NCBI RefSeq assembly: GCF_001458735.1
Contig: NZ_CZQA01000011.1
Location: 117,483-181,482, forward strand
Direction: 5' to 3'
Length of the DNA stretch: 64,000 nucleotides
From: Candidatus Nitrospira nitrosa
GTDB lineage: Bacteria; Nitrospirota; Nitrospiria; Nitrospirales; Nitrospiraceae
A model generated the notes under the pieces. The model was not told the DNA's origin and did not search any database. It was given only the letters and a program-made list of their open reading frames with translations. The translations under genes were made by a program, and so were the position numbers. Shown in pieces: positions 7,958 through 16,336 of the stretch (its first letter is position 1; every line of letters starts with the position of its first letter).

Positions 7958-10195
7958 ATGACGAAATCTATTCGGTATCGATGGATTCCATTCAACATGG
8001 TGGCCGTGACTGCGGTTGCGGCCGGCATCGTGCTATTTGGGATCTCGAAGTTTGAGAGTTATCTGGTCGACCGAACCGGACGGGAGCTGCAGTGGGCGGC
8101 CATGGAGATTGCCGAAAAAATTGATCTGCTGCTCGTTGAGCGCTATGGAGACATGAAACTTATCCAAGGTATTTTACCGGAGGTGGGGTACGAAGCACGG
8201 GAGAAACACTGGAGCCAGCACTTTAAGAACATTCAGGAGGCATACCCCATTTATGCCTGGATCGGCTTCGTGGATAAAGCCGGTCGAGTCGTCGCCAGTA
8301 CCGATCCGGCTGCCGTCGGCAAAGAAGCAGGGAGTGCGAGATGGGTGGGCCCAGTAGACGGCAAGCGGGGTATTACGATCCAAGAAATCCAACACGATGA
8401 ATTGGTGGACGGGCAGTGGACGCTCAGCTTTGCAACTCCGGTGACATTGCCTGCGTGGCCTGGTCGTTCCGGCCCTTTTGAGGGAACCCTTGTTACGCGA
8501 ATCAGGTTGTCAGAGCTCGACGAGGTGGTGACCCGCTCGCTTCGTGAGATGAAAAGGAAAATGGAATCCCGGGAAGGCATGGAGTATCAAGTGGTCAATA
8601 AACAGGGGCAGGTCCTTATCAAGTCACGGCATCTGCTAGAAGGGACCACCAATCTGATCAACCTTGGCGTCAAATCGGCGGAGCGAGCCACTGCCGGAGA
8701 AGCGGGATTCATCCTGGAGCAGTATGCGCACCGGCCGGTAGAGGTTCTCACAGGCTATGCGCCGATCCCTGAGCAGAAGGATTTCCCACAGTTGGGGTGG
8801 GGCATACTCGTTCAAGTCGATCATCAAACCGTGCTTGGGCCGATCCGTTCTCTCATTCAGACCGTTACGTTCTGGGGGATGGCCATCTTCTTTCCCTTGT
8901 GGGCGTTGCTCCTCTGGACGATGCACAGACTGCGAGCGGAATGGCATCAAACAGAGGCTGCGCAGCAAGCGTCACAGGAATTAGTCAATCAAAAGCGCAC
9001 CTTGTTGGCCACAGTGGAAGCCTTTTTCATCCAACTCAACAATGCGACCGTCGTGGCGGAATGGACTAACCAGGCTGAGCGAACCTTTGGGATCACCGCT
9101 GATGAGGCGATCGGGAAACCCTTTGGTGGGCTCGTCATCGCATGGGACTGGCATGTTGTGTCCGAGGCGATCGCGCAGGCGGCGCAGAACCGGGTGGTTG
9201 TGCGTCTGAACAAAGTCGTCTTGAGCAAAGAGGGCGAACGACCACGCTATCTCAAGCTCACATTGTCGCCGCTCAAGACGAACAGTGGCCTGGATATCGT
9301 TCTCATGGGGGAAGATATCACGGAGTATCTGGCGCTGGAGCATGACCTGAGTCAGGCGCAGAAGCTCGAATCGCTGGGGCAATTGGCGGCCGGCGTGGCC
9401 CATGAAATCAACACACCGACTCAATTCGTCGGTGACAACCTACGATTCTTGTCGGACGCTTTCACCGATATAGGGGCCGTGCTTGATCGCCATCACACGT
9501 TGTTGACCTCGGCCAAGGCAGGCTCGTGCCAGCAGGAAGCTATTGAGCGCTGTGAAGCGGAGGCGCGACGGGTGGATCTTGAGTATCTGCAGGAAGAAGT
9601 ACCCAAGGCCATCACGCAATCCTTCGAAGGGGTTGAACGCATCACAAAGATCGTACGTGCGATGAAAGAATTCGCCCATCCAGGCGGAGAGGAGGCTGCG
9701 TATGAAGATCTCAACAAAGCTATCCAAACAACGGTGGAAGTCTCACGCAACGAATGGAAGTATGTGGCGGAACTGATTATGGATCTTGCGCCAGACCTCC
9801 CGCCGGTCTTCTGCCAGTTAGGTCCCATCAATCAGGTGGTGCTCAACATCATTGTAAATTCTGCCCATGCCATAGGAGATGTCGTGAAGGGCACAACACA
9901 GAAGGGGCGGATCACAATTTCTACACGGACGGTCGGCGACGGGGTGGAGATCCGGATACGCGATACCGGAGGCGGAATTCCCGAGACGATCCGGGGAAAG
10001 ATCTTTGATCCGTTCTTTACGACGAAGCCGGTCGGCAAGGGAACTGGCCAGGGCTTAGCGATTGCCCGATCCGTAGTAGTGGACAAGCATGGCGGAAGAA
10101 TCGACGTGGAGAGCGAAGTAGACCAGGGCACAATATTTATCATCCACCTGCCGGTGAAACCGAGGGAAGCGCCATCCGTTCGGGAGGCTGCTTGA
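7958..10195 (+). CDS. Membrane sensor histidine kinase (periplasmic sensor, PAS, HisKA, HATPase)
   Basis: A 745-aa kinase. TM1 is about residues 9-31 and TM2 about 299-322, enclosing a ~265-residue periplasmic Cache-like sensing domain (YAWIGFVDKAGRVVASTDP is a typical Cache strand pattern). A PAS-like segment follows (about 345-450), then the dimerisation/phosphoacceptor box with H482 (GVAHEINTPTQ) and a HATPase domain with N box (NQVVLNIIVNSAHAIG), G1 (IRDTGGGIP), F box (FDPFFTTK) and G2 (GTGQGLAI). The HEINTP form is that of NtrB/HK4-like kinases. A ~100-residue helical insert lies between the H box and N box. It is flanked by receiver genes that probably form one pathway. Confidence 0.9.
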   Translation: MTKSIRYRWIPFNMVAVTAVAAGIVLFGISKFESYLVDRTGRELQWAAMEIAEKIDLLLVERYGDMKLIQGILPEVGYEAREKHWSQHFKNIQEAYPIYAWIGFVDKAGRVVASTDPAAVGKEAGSARWVGPVDGKRGITIQEIQHDELVDGQWTLSFATPVTLPAWPGRSGPFEGTLVTRIRLSELDEVVTRSLREMKRKMESREGMEYQVVNKQGQVLIKSRHLLEGTTNLINLGVKSAERATAGEAGFILEQYAHRPVEVLTGYAPIPEQKDFPQLGWGILVQVDHQTVLGPIRSLIQTVTFWGMAIFFPLWALLLWTMHRLRAEWHQTEAAQQASQELVNQKRTLLATVEAFFIQLNNATVVAEWTNQAERTFGITADEAIGKPFGGLVIAWDWHVVSEAIAQAAQNRVVVRLNKVVLSKEGERPRYLKLTLSPLKTNSGLDIVLMGEDITEYLALEHDLSQAQKLESLGQLAAGVAHEINTPTQFVGDNLRFLSDAFTDIGAVLDRHHTLLTSAKAGSCQQEAIERCEAEARRVDLEYLQEEVPKAITQSFEGVERITKIVRAMKEFAHPGGEEAAYEDLNKAIQTTVEVSRNEWKYVAELIMDLAPDLPPVFCQLGPINQVVLNIIVNSAHAIGDVVKGTTQKGRITISTRTVGDGVEIRIRDTGGGIPETIRGKIFDPFFTTKPVGKGTGQGLAIARSVVVDKHGGRIDVESEVDQGTIFIIHLPVKPREAPSVREAA

Positions 10196-10304
10196 GGAAG
10201 TCCACATGAGACTTGAGCGTGAAACATGCGATCCAAGGCTCGTCTTGTGTCGTTTGCAGGATTCTGCCCTGGATTAGGGGAATAGCAACGCGAACAATGT
10301 GGCG

Positions 10305-11513
10305 ATGATGAAACACATTCTTTTCGTCGACGATGAGCAGAGGATTCTGGATGGCTTGAAACGTACATTGCGCTCTATGCGGGACGAATGGAATATGCTC
10401 TTTGCGTGTGGAGGTGAAGAGGCGCTGAGGATTCTCGAGCAGTCTGCTATCGATATTGTTATCTCGGATATGCGGATGCCTGGTATGGATGGGGCTCAGT
10501 TATTACGGGAAGTCCAGCGGCGATATCCCCACGTCATTCGAGTCATCTTGTCCGGGCAATCCGATAAGGAGATGGTATTGCAATCGATTAGTGCCACGCA
10601 TCTCTTTCTGGCTAAGCCCTGCGAAGCGAAGGTGCTTCAGGCAACGATTCAACGGGCATGTGTCTTGCCGGGGGCACTGAAGAACGACAGTCTTCGAGCG
10701 GTGGTAGGACGGATGCAGACCATTCCGAGCATGCCGAGGCTCTACTCTGAGATCAAGAATTTGGTGGAGTCAGACAATTGGTCGTTGAGGGCTGTGAGCG
10801 ACATCGTTGCGCAGGATCCCGGGATGACAGCCAAGGTGTTGCAACTCGTCAATTCCGCATACTTCGGGTTGGCCACGAACGTATCAACGGTGGAAGAGGC
10901 CGTGAACTTTCTTGGGGTGGATATTGTTCAGTCGCTTATGCTGACGGCCGATGTGTTCACGCAATTTCCCGGTGAGCAGGTGAGCGCGTTCCATATTGAC
11001 GCCTTGTGGTCGAAAGGGATGATGACCGGCATGTTGGCACGTGCTATCGCTAAAGCAGAACGACGGCCGAGGGTAGAGGTCGAGCAAGCCTTTATAGGCG
11101 GCTTGCTTCACGACATAGGCATTCTCATGCTGGCCGCCGGTTGCGGGGAGTCGTATCGCTCTCTACTCGAAACGGCACGCGCTCAGAAAATGAAGCTCTG
11201 GGAGATAGAACAGAGCGAGTTTGGCGTGACTCATGCCGAAGTTGGCGCATACCTATTGGCACTTTGGGGAATTGGTCCCTCAATTGTAGAGGCCGTCTCG
11301 CTTCATCATTGCCCGGGAGAGTTTCCGACAAATGATTTTAGCCCAGTGACCGCGGTCCATGTGGCTGAGGTCCTCCATCAAGAAATTGCCGGGCCAGCAA
11401 TGGAATACCTATCTTCTTCGTTGGATCTACCCTATTTGGAGCGGCTCAAGCTGGCCGATAGAGTGCCGTACTGGCGAAATCTTGCTGAGAATACCAGACA
11501 GGAGTCAGCATGA
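10305..11513 (+). CDS. Response regulator with HDOD output domain
   Basis: An N-terminal receiver (D-D-E pocket, phosphoacceptor in IVISDMRMPG, FLAKPCE lysine) is fused to an HDOD domain (about 135-330; RMQTIPSMPRLYSEIKNLV, VNSAYFGLA, GGLLHDIGILML). HDOD proteins are HD-related scaffolds usually lacking hydrolase activity and often linked to c-di-GMP or motility signalling. I prefer the tandem ATG at 10305/10308 over the GTG at 10299; no strong ribosome-binding site is seen. The stop overlaps the next gene's ATG, so the two are probably translated together. Confidence 0.88.
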   Translation: MMKHILFVDDEQRILDGLKRTLRSMRDEWNMLFACGGEEALRILEQSAIDIVISDMRMPGMDGAQLLREVQRRYPHVIRVILSGQSDKEMVLQSISATHLFLAKPCEAKVLQATIQRACVLPGALKNDSLRAVVGRMQTIPSMPRLYSEIKNLVESDNWSLRAVSDIVAQDPGMTAKVLQLVNSAYFGLATNVSTVEEAVNFLGVDIVQSLMLTADVFTQFPGEQVSAFHIDALWSKGMMTGMLARAIAKAERRPRVEVEQAFIGGLLHDIGILMLAAGCGESYRSLLETARAQKMKLWEIEQSEFGVTHAEVGAYLLALWGIGPSIVEAVSLHHCPGEFPTNDFSPVTAVHVAEVLHQEIAGPAMEYLSSSLDLPYLERLKLADRVPYWRNLAENTRQESA

Positions 11514-12700
11514 TGAACGAGCGAATTCTATGCGTGGACGATGATGTGAATATACTCGAGGGATACCGACGGCAGCTACGCAAGGAGTTTTCACTGGAGA
11601 TTGCTGTTGGACCGACGGAAGGCTTGCAGGTTTTGACAACACAGGGCCCGTTTTCAGTGGTGGTGTCGGATCTCCAAATGCCAGAAATGAATGGAATTCA
11701 GTTCTTGTCGAAGGTGCGGGAACTATCGCCCGATACAACGCGTCTGCTGTTGACCGGCAAAGCCGACCTTCAATCAGCGATCAATGCCATCAACCAAGGG
11801 CAAATTTTTCGCTTCCTCACGAAGCCCTGCTCCTCAGATCAATTGGCAGACGCCCTCACGGCCGGAGTCTCTCAGTATCGGCTGGTCACGGCTGAACGGG
11901 AACTTTTAGAGCAGACGCTTAGCGGTAGCATCAAGGTCTTATGCGAAGTTTTATCGCTGGTCAACCCCGAGGCGTTCGGCCGCTCCACCCGCATCACGAG
12001 ACTGGCTGAAGCGATCGCCGGACATATGCACATCGCGGAATTATGGCCGATCAAGATTGCGGCCCTCTTATCTCAGATTGGCTGTGTCATCTTGCCGGAA
12101 GCGGTTTTGAAGAAGGTTTACCGAGGAGAACCGCTTACTTCTGACGAATCACAACTATACAATCAGCATCCCTATGTTGCCGCTGATTTGGTGGCCAAGA
12201 TTCCCCGTATGAAACACGTCGGAGACATCATCCGGCTTCAGGATAAACACTACGACAGTGGCGCTGGACCGGACCACGCTCGTTCTTCCTCTCCGGCCCC
12301 CGTGGAAGCGAGAATTCTAAAAGTGGCGCTGGATTTCGATGCTCTTGAATCTGCCGGCAAGACTAGGCTGCAAGCGATTAACGACCTTAAGAACAGGACG
12401 GGCCGGTATGATCCGAACGTCTTGAACGCCCTGGATGAGGTAATTGCCGATAGTCCCAAATACGACGTTCACCGTATAAGAGCCTGCCAGCTGCGGTTGG
12501 GCATGATTCTTGGCGAAGATGTTCGGACCAACAGCGATGTTGTCTTAGCGTCGAAAGGGCAGGAAATAAACGAGTCCATCACGTTGCGGATTCAGAGTTC
12601 CGCGCGCATGACTGGTGTGAAGGAGCCATTTATTGTGCTGGTCTCGGCTAATGAAGGATCTGCGGAGACGGATCCGGAAGAGTCACGGAAAGTCGCGTAG
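11510..12700 (+). CDS. Response regulator with degenerate HD-GYP-like domain
   Basis: A 396-aa protein: receiver (D54 in VVVSDLQMPE, LTGKAD, FLTKPCS) followed by a helical domain with the layout of RpfG-type HD-GYP phosphodiesterases (AALLSQIGCVILPEAVLKK, LTSDESQLYNQHPYVAADLV). The metal-binding HD pair of the usual LLHDIGK is replaced by S188-Q189, and the HHExxxGxGYP motif is eroded to KHYDSGAGPDH. The domain therefore should not hydrolyse c-di-GMP and may bind a ligand or partner instead. AGGAG lies 5 nt before ATG; the start overlaps the HDOD gene's stop as ATGA. Confidence 0.8.
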   Translation: MMNERILCVDDDVNILEGYRRQLRKEFSLEIAVGPTEGLQVLTTQGPFSVVVSDLQMPEMNGIQFLSKVRELSPDTTRLLLTGKADLQSAINAINQGQIFRFLTKPCSSDQLADALTAGVSQYRLVTAERELLEQTLSGSIKVLCEVLSLVNPEAFGRSTRITRLAEAIAGHMHIAELWPIKIAALLSQIGCVILPEAVLKKVYRGEPLTSDESQLYNQHPYVAADLVAKIPRMKHVGDIIRLQDKHYDSGAGPDHARSSSPAPVEARILKVALDFDALESAGKTRLQAINDLKNRTGRYDPNVLNALDEVIADSPKYDVHRIRACQLRLGMILGEDVRTNSDVVLASKGQEINESITLRIQSSARMTGVKEPFIVLVSANEGSAETDPEESRKVA

Positions 12701-13230
12701 ATTCATGTGTCCGACCTGTGGGTTGCACAGCGCGTCTAGATAGAACACCTGGAATCTCGTGTGCCGCATGCGTGAGCTGTATCTTGAGCACCATGGCGTG
12801 CTCGGCTGTCTGCGACTGTAGGAGGAAGTGCAGTATGTCGGGAACCGTTGTGGCTGCTATTGGGGCGGCCGCCTGATGCGTCGGTTCGGATTCCAGGGCA
12901 TTCATCATTGACAGCGCTGGAGGAGGAAGCTTCCGGTCTTCTGTCGGTGGGGAGCGCGGAACCATTCGGAGGGAGCTTTACTGTTACGGCCCCCGATACC
13001 ACATAGGTAACCGACATCACGTACCATAGACCTAGCCAACGAATCCCGCCTGTCTGAGGCTGAGGTGCCTTACCATGTCAGAAATACATGGCTCAATGAC
13101 GAAAGAGTCTAGTTGGTTGGATACTATTTCTTGACCATCTTTTTCTGGCCTGGAAAGCGAGATGGCTTTCTGGGCTATGATTCGTGCTTGGGGCGTCCAG
13201 CGCTCATCGACTGGCTGGTTGTACGGATAG
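12701..13230. other. Gene-poor stretch after the signalling block
   Basis: About 530 nt. Two overlapping minus-strand frames (12648-12965 and 12736-13020) exist; the first has reasonable codon use but runs under the 3' end of the response regulator and has no recognisable domain, so I do not call it. The part at 13110-13230 resembles 6595-6715 (both contain GGATACT followed by a TTGACCA-type run), showing that sequence downstream of the two TonB-like copies was duplicated too. Confidence 0.4.
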
Positions 13231-13689
13231 TCACTCCTTCTCTGAGGGAGCGGTCAGGGTGATATGGGCATCAACGTACGCATGTGAGAGATCGGGCGGA
13301 AAGGCCGGTAGTGGACTGGCACTGAGCACCGCCTGTCTCCCTGCGGCGTCATAGGACTCATTGCCGGATGACTGCTCGATTTTCACTAGGCTGACTAATC
13401 CATTTTTATGAAGCCGAAACTTGACGACCGTCGTATAGGTGCGATTCGTAAAATCCAGCGCCGGGGCTTTCCAGACATTACGGATGCGCTGTTGCACGAG
13501 CGCAAGATACCCCTTCGATCCAGGCGTTGCCCCATCGGCCATAGCCTTCGGAGGAGTCTGTACGTGTGTTTGTGCGGCTCCGACGGGGGTTCCTTTGTGC
13601 GAGCAGCTTACTAGGCCCAGGATACAGAGCACAAGCAGTGTCCATTTGACACCCCATTGCCCTTCAACCATCTGCCAGTCGTAGGTCAT
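13231..13689 (-). CDS. Lipoprotein with TonB/TolA C-terminal-like domain
   Basis: A 152-aa product with a lipoprotein signal peptide (LLVLCILGLVSC, lipid-modified C29), a short spacer and a ~95-residue domain of the TolA/TonB C-terminal type (VQQRIRNVWKAP, VVKFRLHKNGLVSLVKIEQS, GRQAVLSASPLPAFPPDL). Such domains couple inner-membrane energy or contact outer-membrane proteins; here, with no TM anchor or Pro-rich arm, it is probably an envelope lipoprotein of unknown partner. I chose ATG at 13689 because GGAG precedes it; ATG at 13671 is also possible. It is the intact paralogue of the truncated copy at 6716-7069 and lies just inside the island's tRNA edge. Confidence 0.75.
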   Translation of the reverse strand: MTYDWQMVEGQWGVKWTLLVLCILGLVSCSHKGTPVGAAQTHVQTPPKAMADGATPGSKGYLALVQQRIRNVWKAPALDFTNRTYTTVVKFRLHKNGLVSLVKIEQSSGNESYDAAGRQAVLSASPLPAFPPDLSHAYVDAHITLTAPSEKE

Positions 13690-13878
13690 AGCTCCGTGAT
13701 CCGTTGTTGAACGTCCTTGCCGAGTCATCCTTGCGTCTCGCCGTCTAGGAGCAGGATCGAGATAGAGGTGCAGATCTTCGTTCTTGCATCGTCCGTTATG
13801 AGGAGATGAATCCGCTTCACAACACGATGTGAGGTGGTGCACTATTTTGTCACTGCCTGAACGTAAAAAGGAAAGGTT

Positions 13879-13955
13879 TGGTGCCCCCGATACGAATTGA
13901 ACGTACGACCCGCGGTTTAGGAAACCGCTGCTCTATCCAACTGAGCTACGGGGGC
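13879..13955 (-). tRNA. tRNA-Arg (anticodon CCT)
   Basis: On the minus strand the sequence folds as a canonical cloverleaf: acceptor GCCCCCG/CGGGGGC, D-arm GCTC..GAGC with AGTTGGATA loop, anticodon stem GCGGT/ACCGC with loop TTCCTAA (anticodon CCT, decoding AGG), T-arm with TTCAATT loop, discriminator A and an encoded CCA. Its 3' half is the apparent integration site of the 3.7-13.9 kb island. Confidence 0.95.
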
Positions 13956-14022
13956 GTGAGCCGAACTGTAACGCACTGGCAGACAGATTGGAAGGGGAGG
14001 GCGGATACTTCTTGCTCTTTCG

Positions 14023-14208
14023 TCAACCGCAGCATCCGCCGGCGAAAACTTGCCGCTGTCTATGGGCGTTCCAACAGGCGGGACAGAGTTGGACCATGGA
14101 GCAGGTAAAGCCGTCGATCGATTCCATTCGTTGCTCAACGACCGCCCCGCAATCTGAACAGGGGCCTGCGGCAGTCTCCGACTGTACGTTACGTGCTTGG
14201 GCCATCAT
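14023..14208 (-). CDS. Small zinc-ribbon-like protein
   Basis: A 61-aa product (MMAQARNVQSE...) with two CxxC knuckles, PCSDCG and LCPACW, separated by ~30 residues, the spacing of a zinc ribbon, plus a terminal GGCCG. A role in nucleic-acid or protein binding is possible but not shown. I chose the tandem ATG at 14208 because AAAGG lies about 9 nt upstream and the ATG overlaps a TGA of the upstream (frameshifted) gene. A GTG at 14268 would add 20 residues including a third CPPC motif. Confidence 0.55.
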   Translation of the reverse strand: MMAQARNVQSETAAGPCSDCGAVVEQRMESIDGFTCSMVQLCPACWNAHRQRQVFAGGCCG

Positions 14209-14431
14209 GAGTCGTGACCTTTGTGTTGGGGCGAATATGTTGATTGCACACGGAGGACATAAAAGCACGTGTCTGTCGGGAGCCGGTCAAGATCCACAAC
14301 CGTTTCGCCGGTGAAGTGATCTTGGCTGTCCGTAATCCCGCTTGGAGGTGTTTGAGTCGATCATCCAAGGCGGCTACCGTTTGTTCTAACTTGATGAGCT
14401 GATCGCTCGTGACGGAGATGAGTGCTGGCAT
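14189..14431 (-). pseudogene. Small coiled-coil gene, apparently frameshifted
   Basis: The first ~32 codons encode a regular amphipathic helix (LIKLEQTVAALDDRLKHLQ) after AAAAGGAG and ATG. In the annotated frame the remainder (TSPAKRLWILTGSRQTRAFM) is not protein-like. In the frame reading SGITDSQDHFTGETVVDLDR then LPTDTCFYVLRVQSTYSPQH, codon use is good and the stop TGA (14204-14206) overlaps the ATG of the zinc-ribbon gene. One small indel near 14340 would join the two, so this copy is probably a frameshifted gene or a sequencing error. Confidence 0.45.
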
Positions 14432-14446
14432 GATCCCACTCCTTTT

Positions 14447-14992
14447 CTAAAGAGCGCAATGCCGAATGACGCCGATGACAAGCCCTTCGATCTGAAACTC
14501 GTCGGATGGTCGGACAATAATCGGCTGCATCGTATCGTTGGCCGGACGCAGCTCGATATGGCGTTCTTTTTTGTAGTAGATCTTGATCGTCGCTTCACGA
14601 TTGACCAGAGCCACGACCATTTGTCCATTCTTCGCGGTCTCTTGTTTACGGACGATGACCAAGTCGCCGGGGAGAATGCCTTCGTCCTTCATCGACTCGC
14701 CTTTGACCTTCAAGGCGAAGGTTTTTCCGTCCTGGAACATGCTCGGTGGGACGTCAACCAGTTCCGCTTGCGAGACTGGTTCGATTGGCGTTCCAGCGGC
14801 AACAAGGCCGGCCATGGGAACCTCGGTTTTTTGTCGTAATTGATTGAGCACGACCGAGACGATGCCGGGAATCTTCCGCATGCCGGCCTCATACCGTGCG
14901 ACGGATACGCGAGTTGTGTGCAGGGCATCAGCCAGTTGTTGCTGCGTGAGACCTAATTCTTCTCGAAGGCGTCTGACGTCTTGTGGTTTCAT
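14447..14992 (-). CDS. LexA-like XRE-S24 self-cleaving repressor
   Basis: The 181-aa product combines an N-terminal XRE-type HTH (VRRLREELGLTQQQLADALH, VSVARYEAG) with a C-terminal S24/LexA protease domain. The Ala-Gly cleavage site is at A66-G67 (GLVAAGTPIE), the nucleophilic Ser in KVKGESMKDEGI (S100) and the catalytic Lys in NREATIKIYY (K137). Such proteins repress promoters until RecA* or another trigger induces autocleavage. Whether it is the host SOS regulator or one of the phage-type repressors cannot be told; the XRE rather than winged-helix LexA DNA-binding domain favours the latter type. ATG at 14992 is chosen because residues upstream do not fit the family. Confidence 0.85.
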   Translation of the reverse strand: MKPQDVRRLREELGLTQQQLADALHTTRVSVARYEAGMRKIPGIVSVVLNQLRQKTEVPMAGLVAAGTPIEPVSQAELVDVPPSMFQDGKTFALKVKGESMKDEGILPGDLVIVRKQETAKNGQMVVALVNREATIKIYYKKERHIELRPANDTMQPIIVRPSDEFQIEGLVIGVIRHCAL

Positions 14993-15244
14993 GATGTATC
15001 CATTGGTAACACATCGCTTTGTTCTCGTCAAGCGGATCGCAGTATAGAAGGAATTTCAGGCTGGAGATAGTGGAGGATGTGCAAAACATGTATGAAATTG
15101 GTCTTTGCCCCATGTGCCGGGATATGCGGCCGTGATGATGACCAAAAACTAGGCAAGAAGCTCGATATGAGGGCGTAGCGTGTGTTCGGCATCGGTGGGG
15201 ATACTTAACCACAGGCTTATCCACAGAAACTGGGGAGAGAGGCG

Positions 15245-16336
15245 CTATTCCGCGAACTCTTCGTTCAACGCGACTGCTTTGATATGGGCAAACACGCGCT
15301 GACCTGGTTTCAATCCTAACAACATCAGCGATTTTCTCGTGATACTGGCGACCAGGGGTGCTCCGATGTCCAACAGAATGTCCACCGACGTGTGATTGAT
15401 CTCCCGTATCTCAACGATCGTCGCTTCAAGAATATTCAGCACGCTGGTGGGGGAGCCCACCCGCCCGACGACGAGGGTGACATCGGTAGACAGGATGTGC
15501 ACGCGCATGGACTGCCCGATGGTGGCTGGTTGTAGTGGAATGAAGAGGGACTGGCCTTTGAATTCCAGCTGAGTCAGTCCGTACTGAGCATCGTGGCTTG
15601 TAACGTGCGCGTCAAAAATTGCGCCGATTCGATGGGAGCCGAAGCTGCCTCGAAACGGCAGATCGGTCAGCACCTCGTTGAGCGCACCGACTCCCACGAC
15701 GTGGCCTTCTTTCAGCAGGACGATGCGATCTGCGAGTTGAAGAATTTCAGCTATCGCGTGGCTGACATACACCACCGGGATGTGTAGTTGCTGATGCAGT
15801 CGGCGGATGAACGGGAGTAATTCTTGTTTACGTTGAATATCGAGAGAGGCGAGCGGTTCATCCAACAAGAGAAGTTTGGGGCTGGTCAGCAGCGCTCGGC
15901 CGATGGCCACTCGCTGTTGCTCTCCGCCGGAGAGTTTGTGGATGCGGCGCTCAAGCAGATGGCCGATGCCGAGGATCTCAACGACCTGTTCCATCGTAAT
16001 GCGGCGTTCTTTCGAGGGAATGCGGTTGTAGCCGTACCGCAGATTCGAACGGACGTTGTAATGAGGAAACAGGCGCGGCTCTTGGAAGACATACCCGATC
16101 GGACGCTTATAGAGAGGCAGGCACAGATCCGTTGTTTCGTCCTGCCAGACTTCCTCGCCGAATTGCATGAAGCCATGTGGAGCTCGCTCAAGTCCGGCGA
16201 GACATCTCAGGAGCGTGGTTTTGCCTGATCCGGAGGGGCCAAAGATCGCGGTGATACCCGATATCGGTACATCGAGATCCACATTCAAATGAAATGTCGA
16301 CAATCGCAGGTCAAATCTTGCTCGTAAGAGACTCAT
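15245..16336 (-). CDS. modC: Molybdate ABC transporter ATP-binding protein ModC
   Basis: A 363-aa cytosolic ATPase with Walker A (GPSGSGKTT), Q-loop (GYVFQEPRLFPHYNV, the PRLFPH form typical of ModC), signature LSGGEQQR, Walker B (LLLLDEPLASLD) and switch His (VYVSHA). The last ~70 residues form a TOBE/Mop-like molybdate-binding domain (SVLNILEATIVEIREINHTS). It powers import by ModAB. Its ATG overlaps the modB stop (ATGA), so the two are translationally coupled. Confidence 0.95.
   Translation of the reverse strand: MSLLRARFDLRLSTFHLNVDLDVPISGITAIFGPSGSGKTTLLRCLAGLERAPHGFMQFGEEVWQDETTDLCLPLYKRPIGYVFQEPRLFPHYNVRSNLRYGYNRIPSKERRITMEQVVEILGIGHLLERRIHKLSGGEQQRVAIGRALLTSPKLLLLDEPLASLDIQRKQELLPFIRRLHQQLHIPVVYVSHAIAEILQLADRIVLLKEGHVVGVGALNEVLTDLPFRGSFGSHRIGAIFDAHVTSHDAQYGLTQLEFKGQSLFIPLQPATIGQSMRVHILSTDVTLVVGRVGSPTSVLNILEATIVEIREINHTSVDILLDIGAPLVASITRKSLMLLGLKPGQRVFAHIKAVALNEEFAE

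Noticed and set aside
12648-13020. Two overlapping minus-strand frames
   Set aside because: The first has fair codon use but runs antisense under the response-regulator 3' end; no homology signal, so not called.
15593-16228. Plus-strand frames within modC
   Set aside because: Antisense shadows of the strongly supported ATPase.
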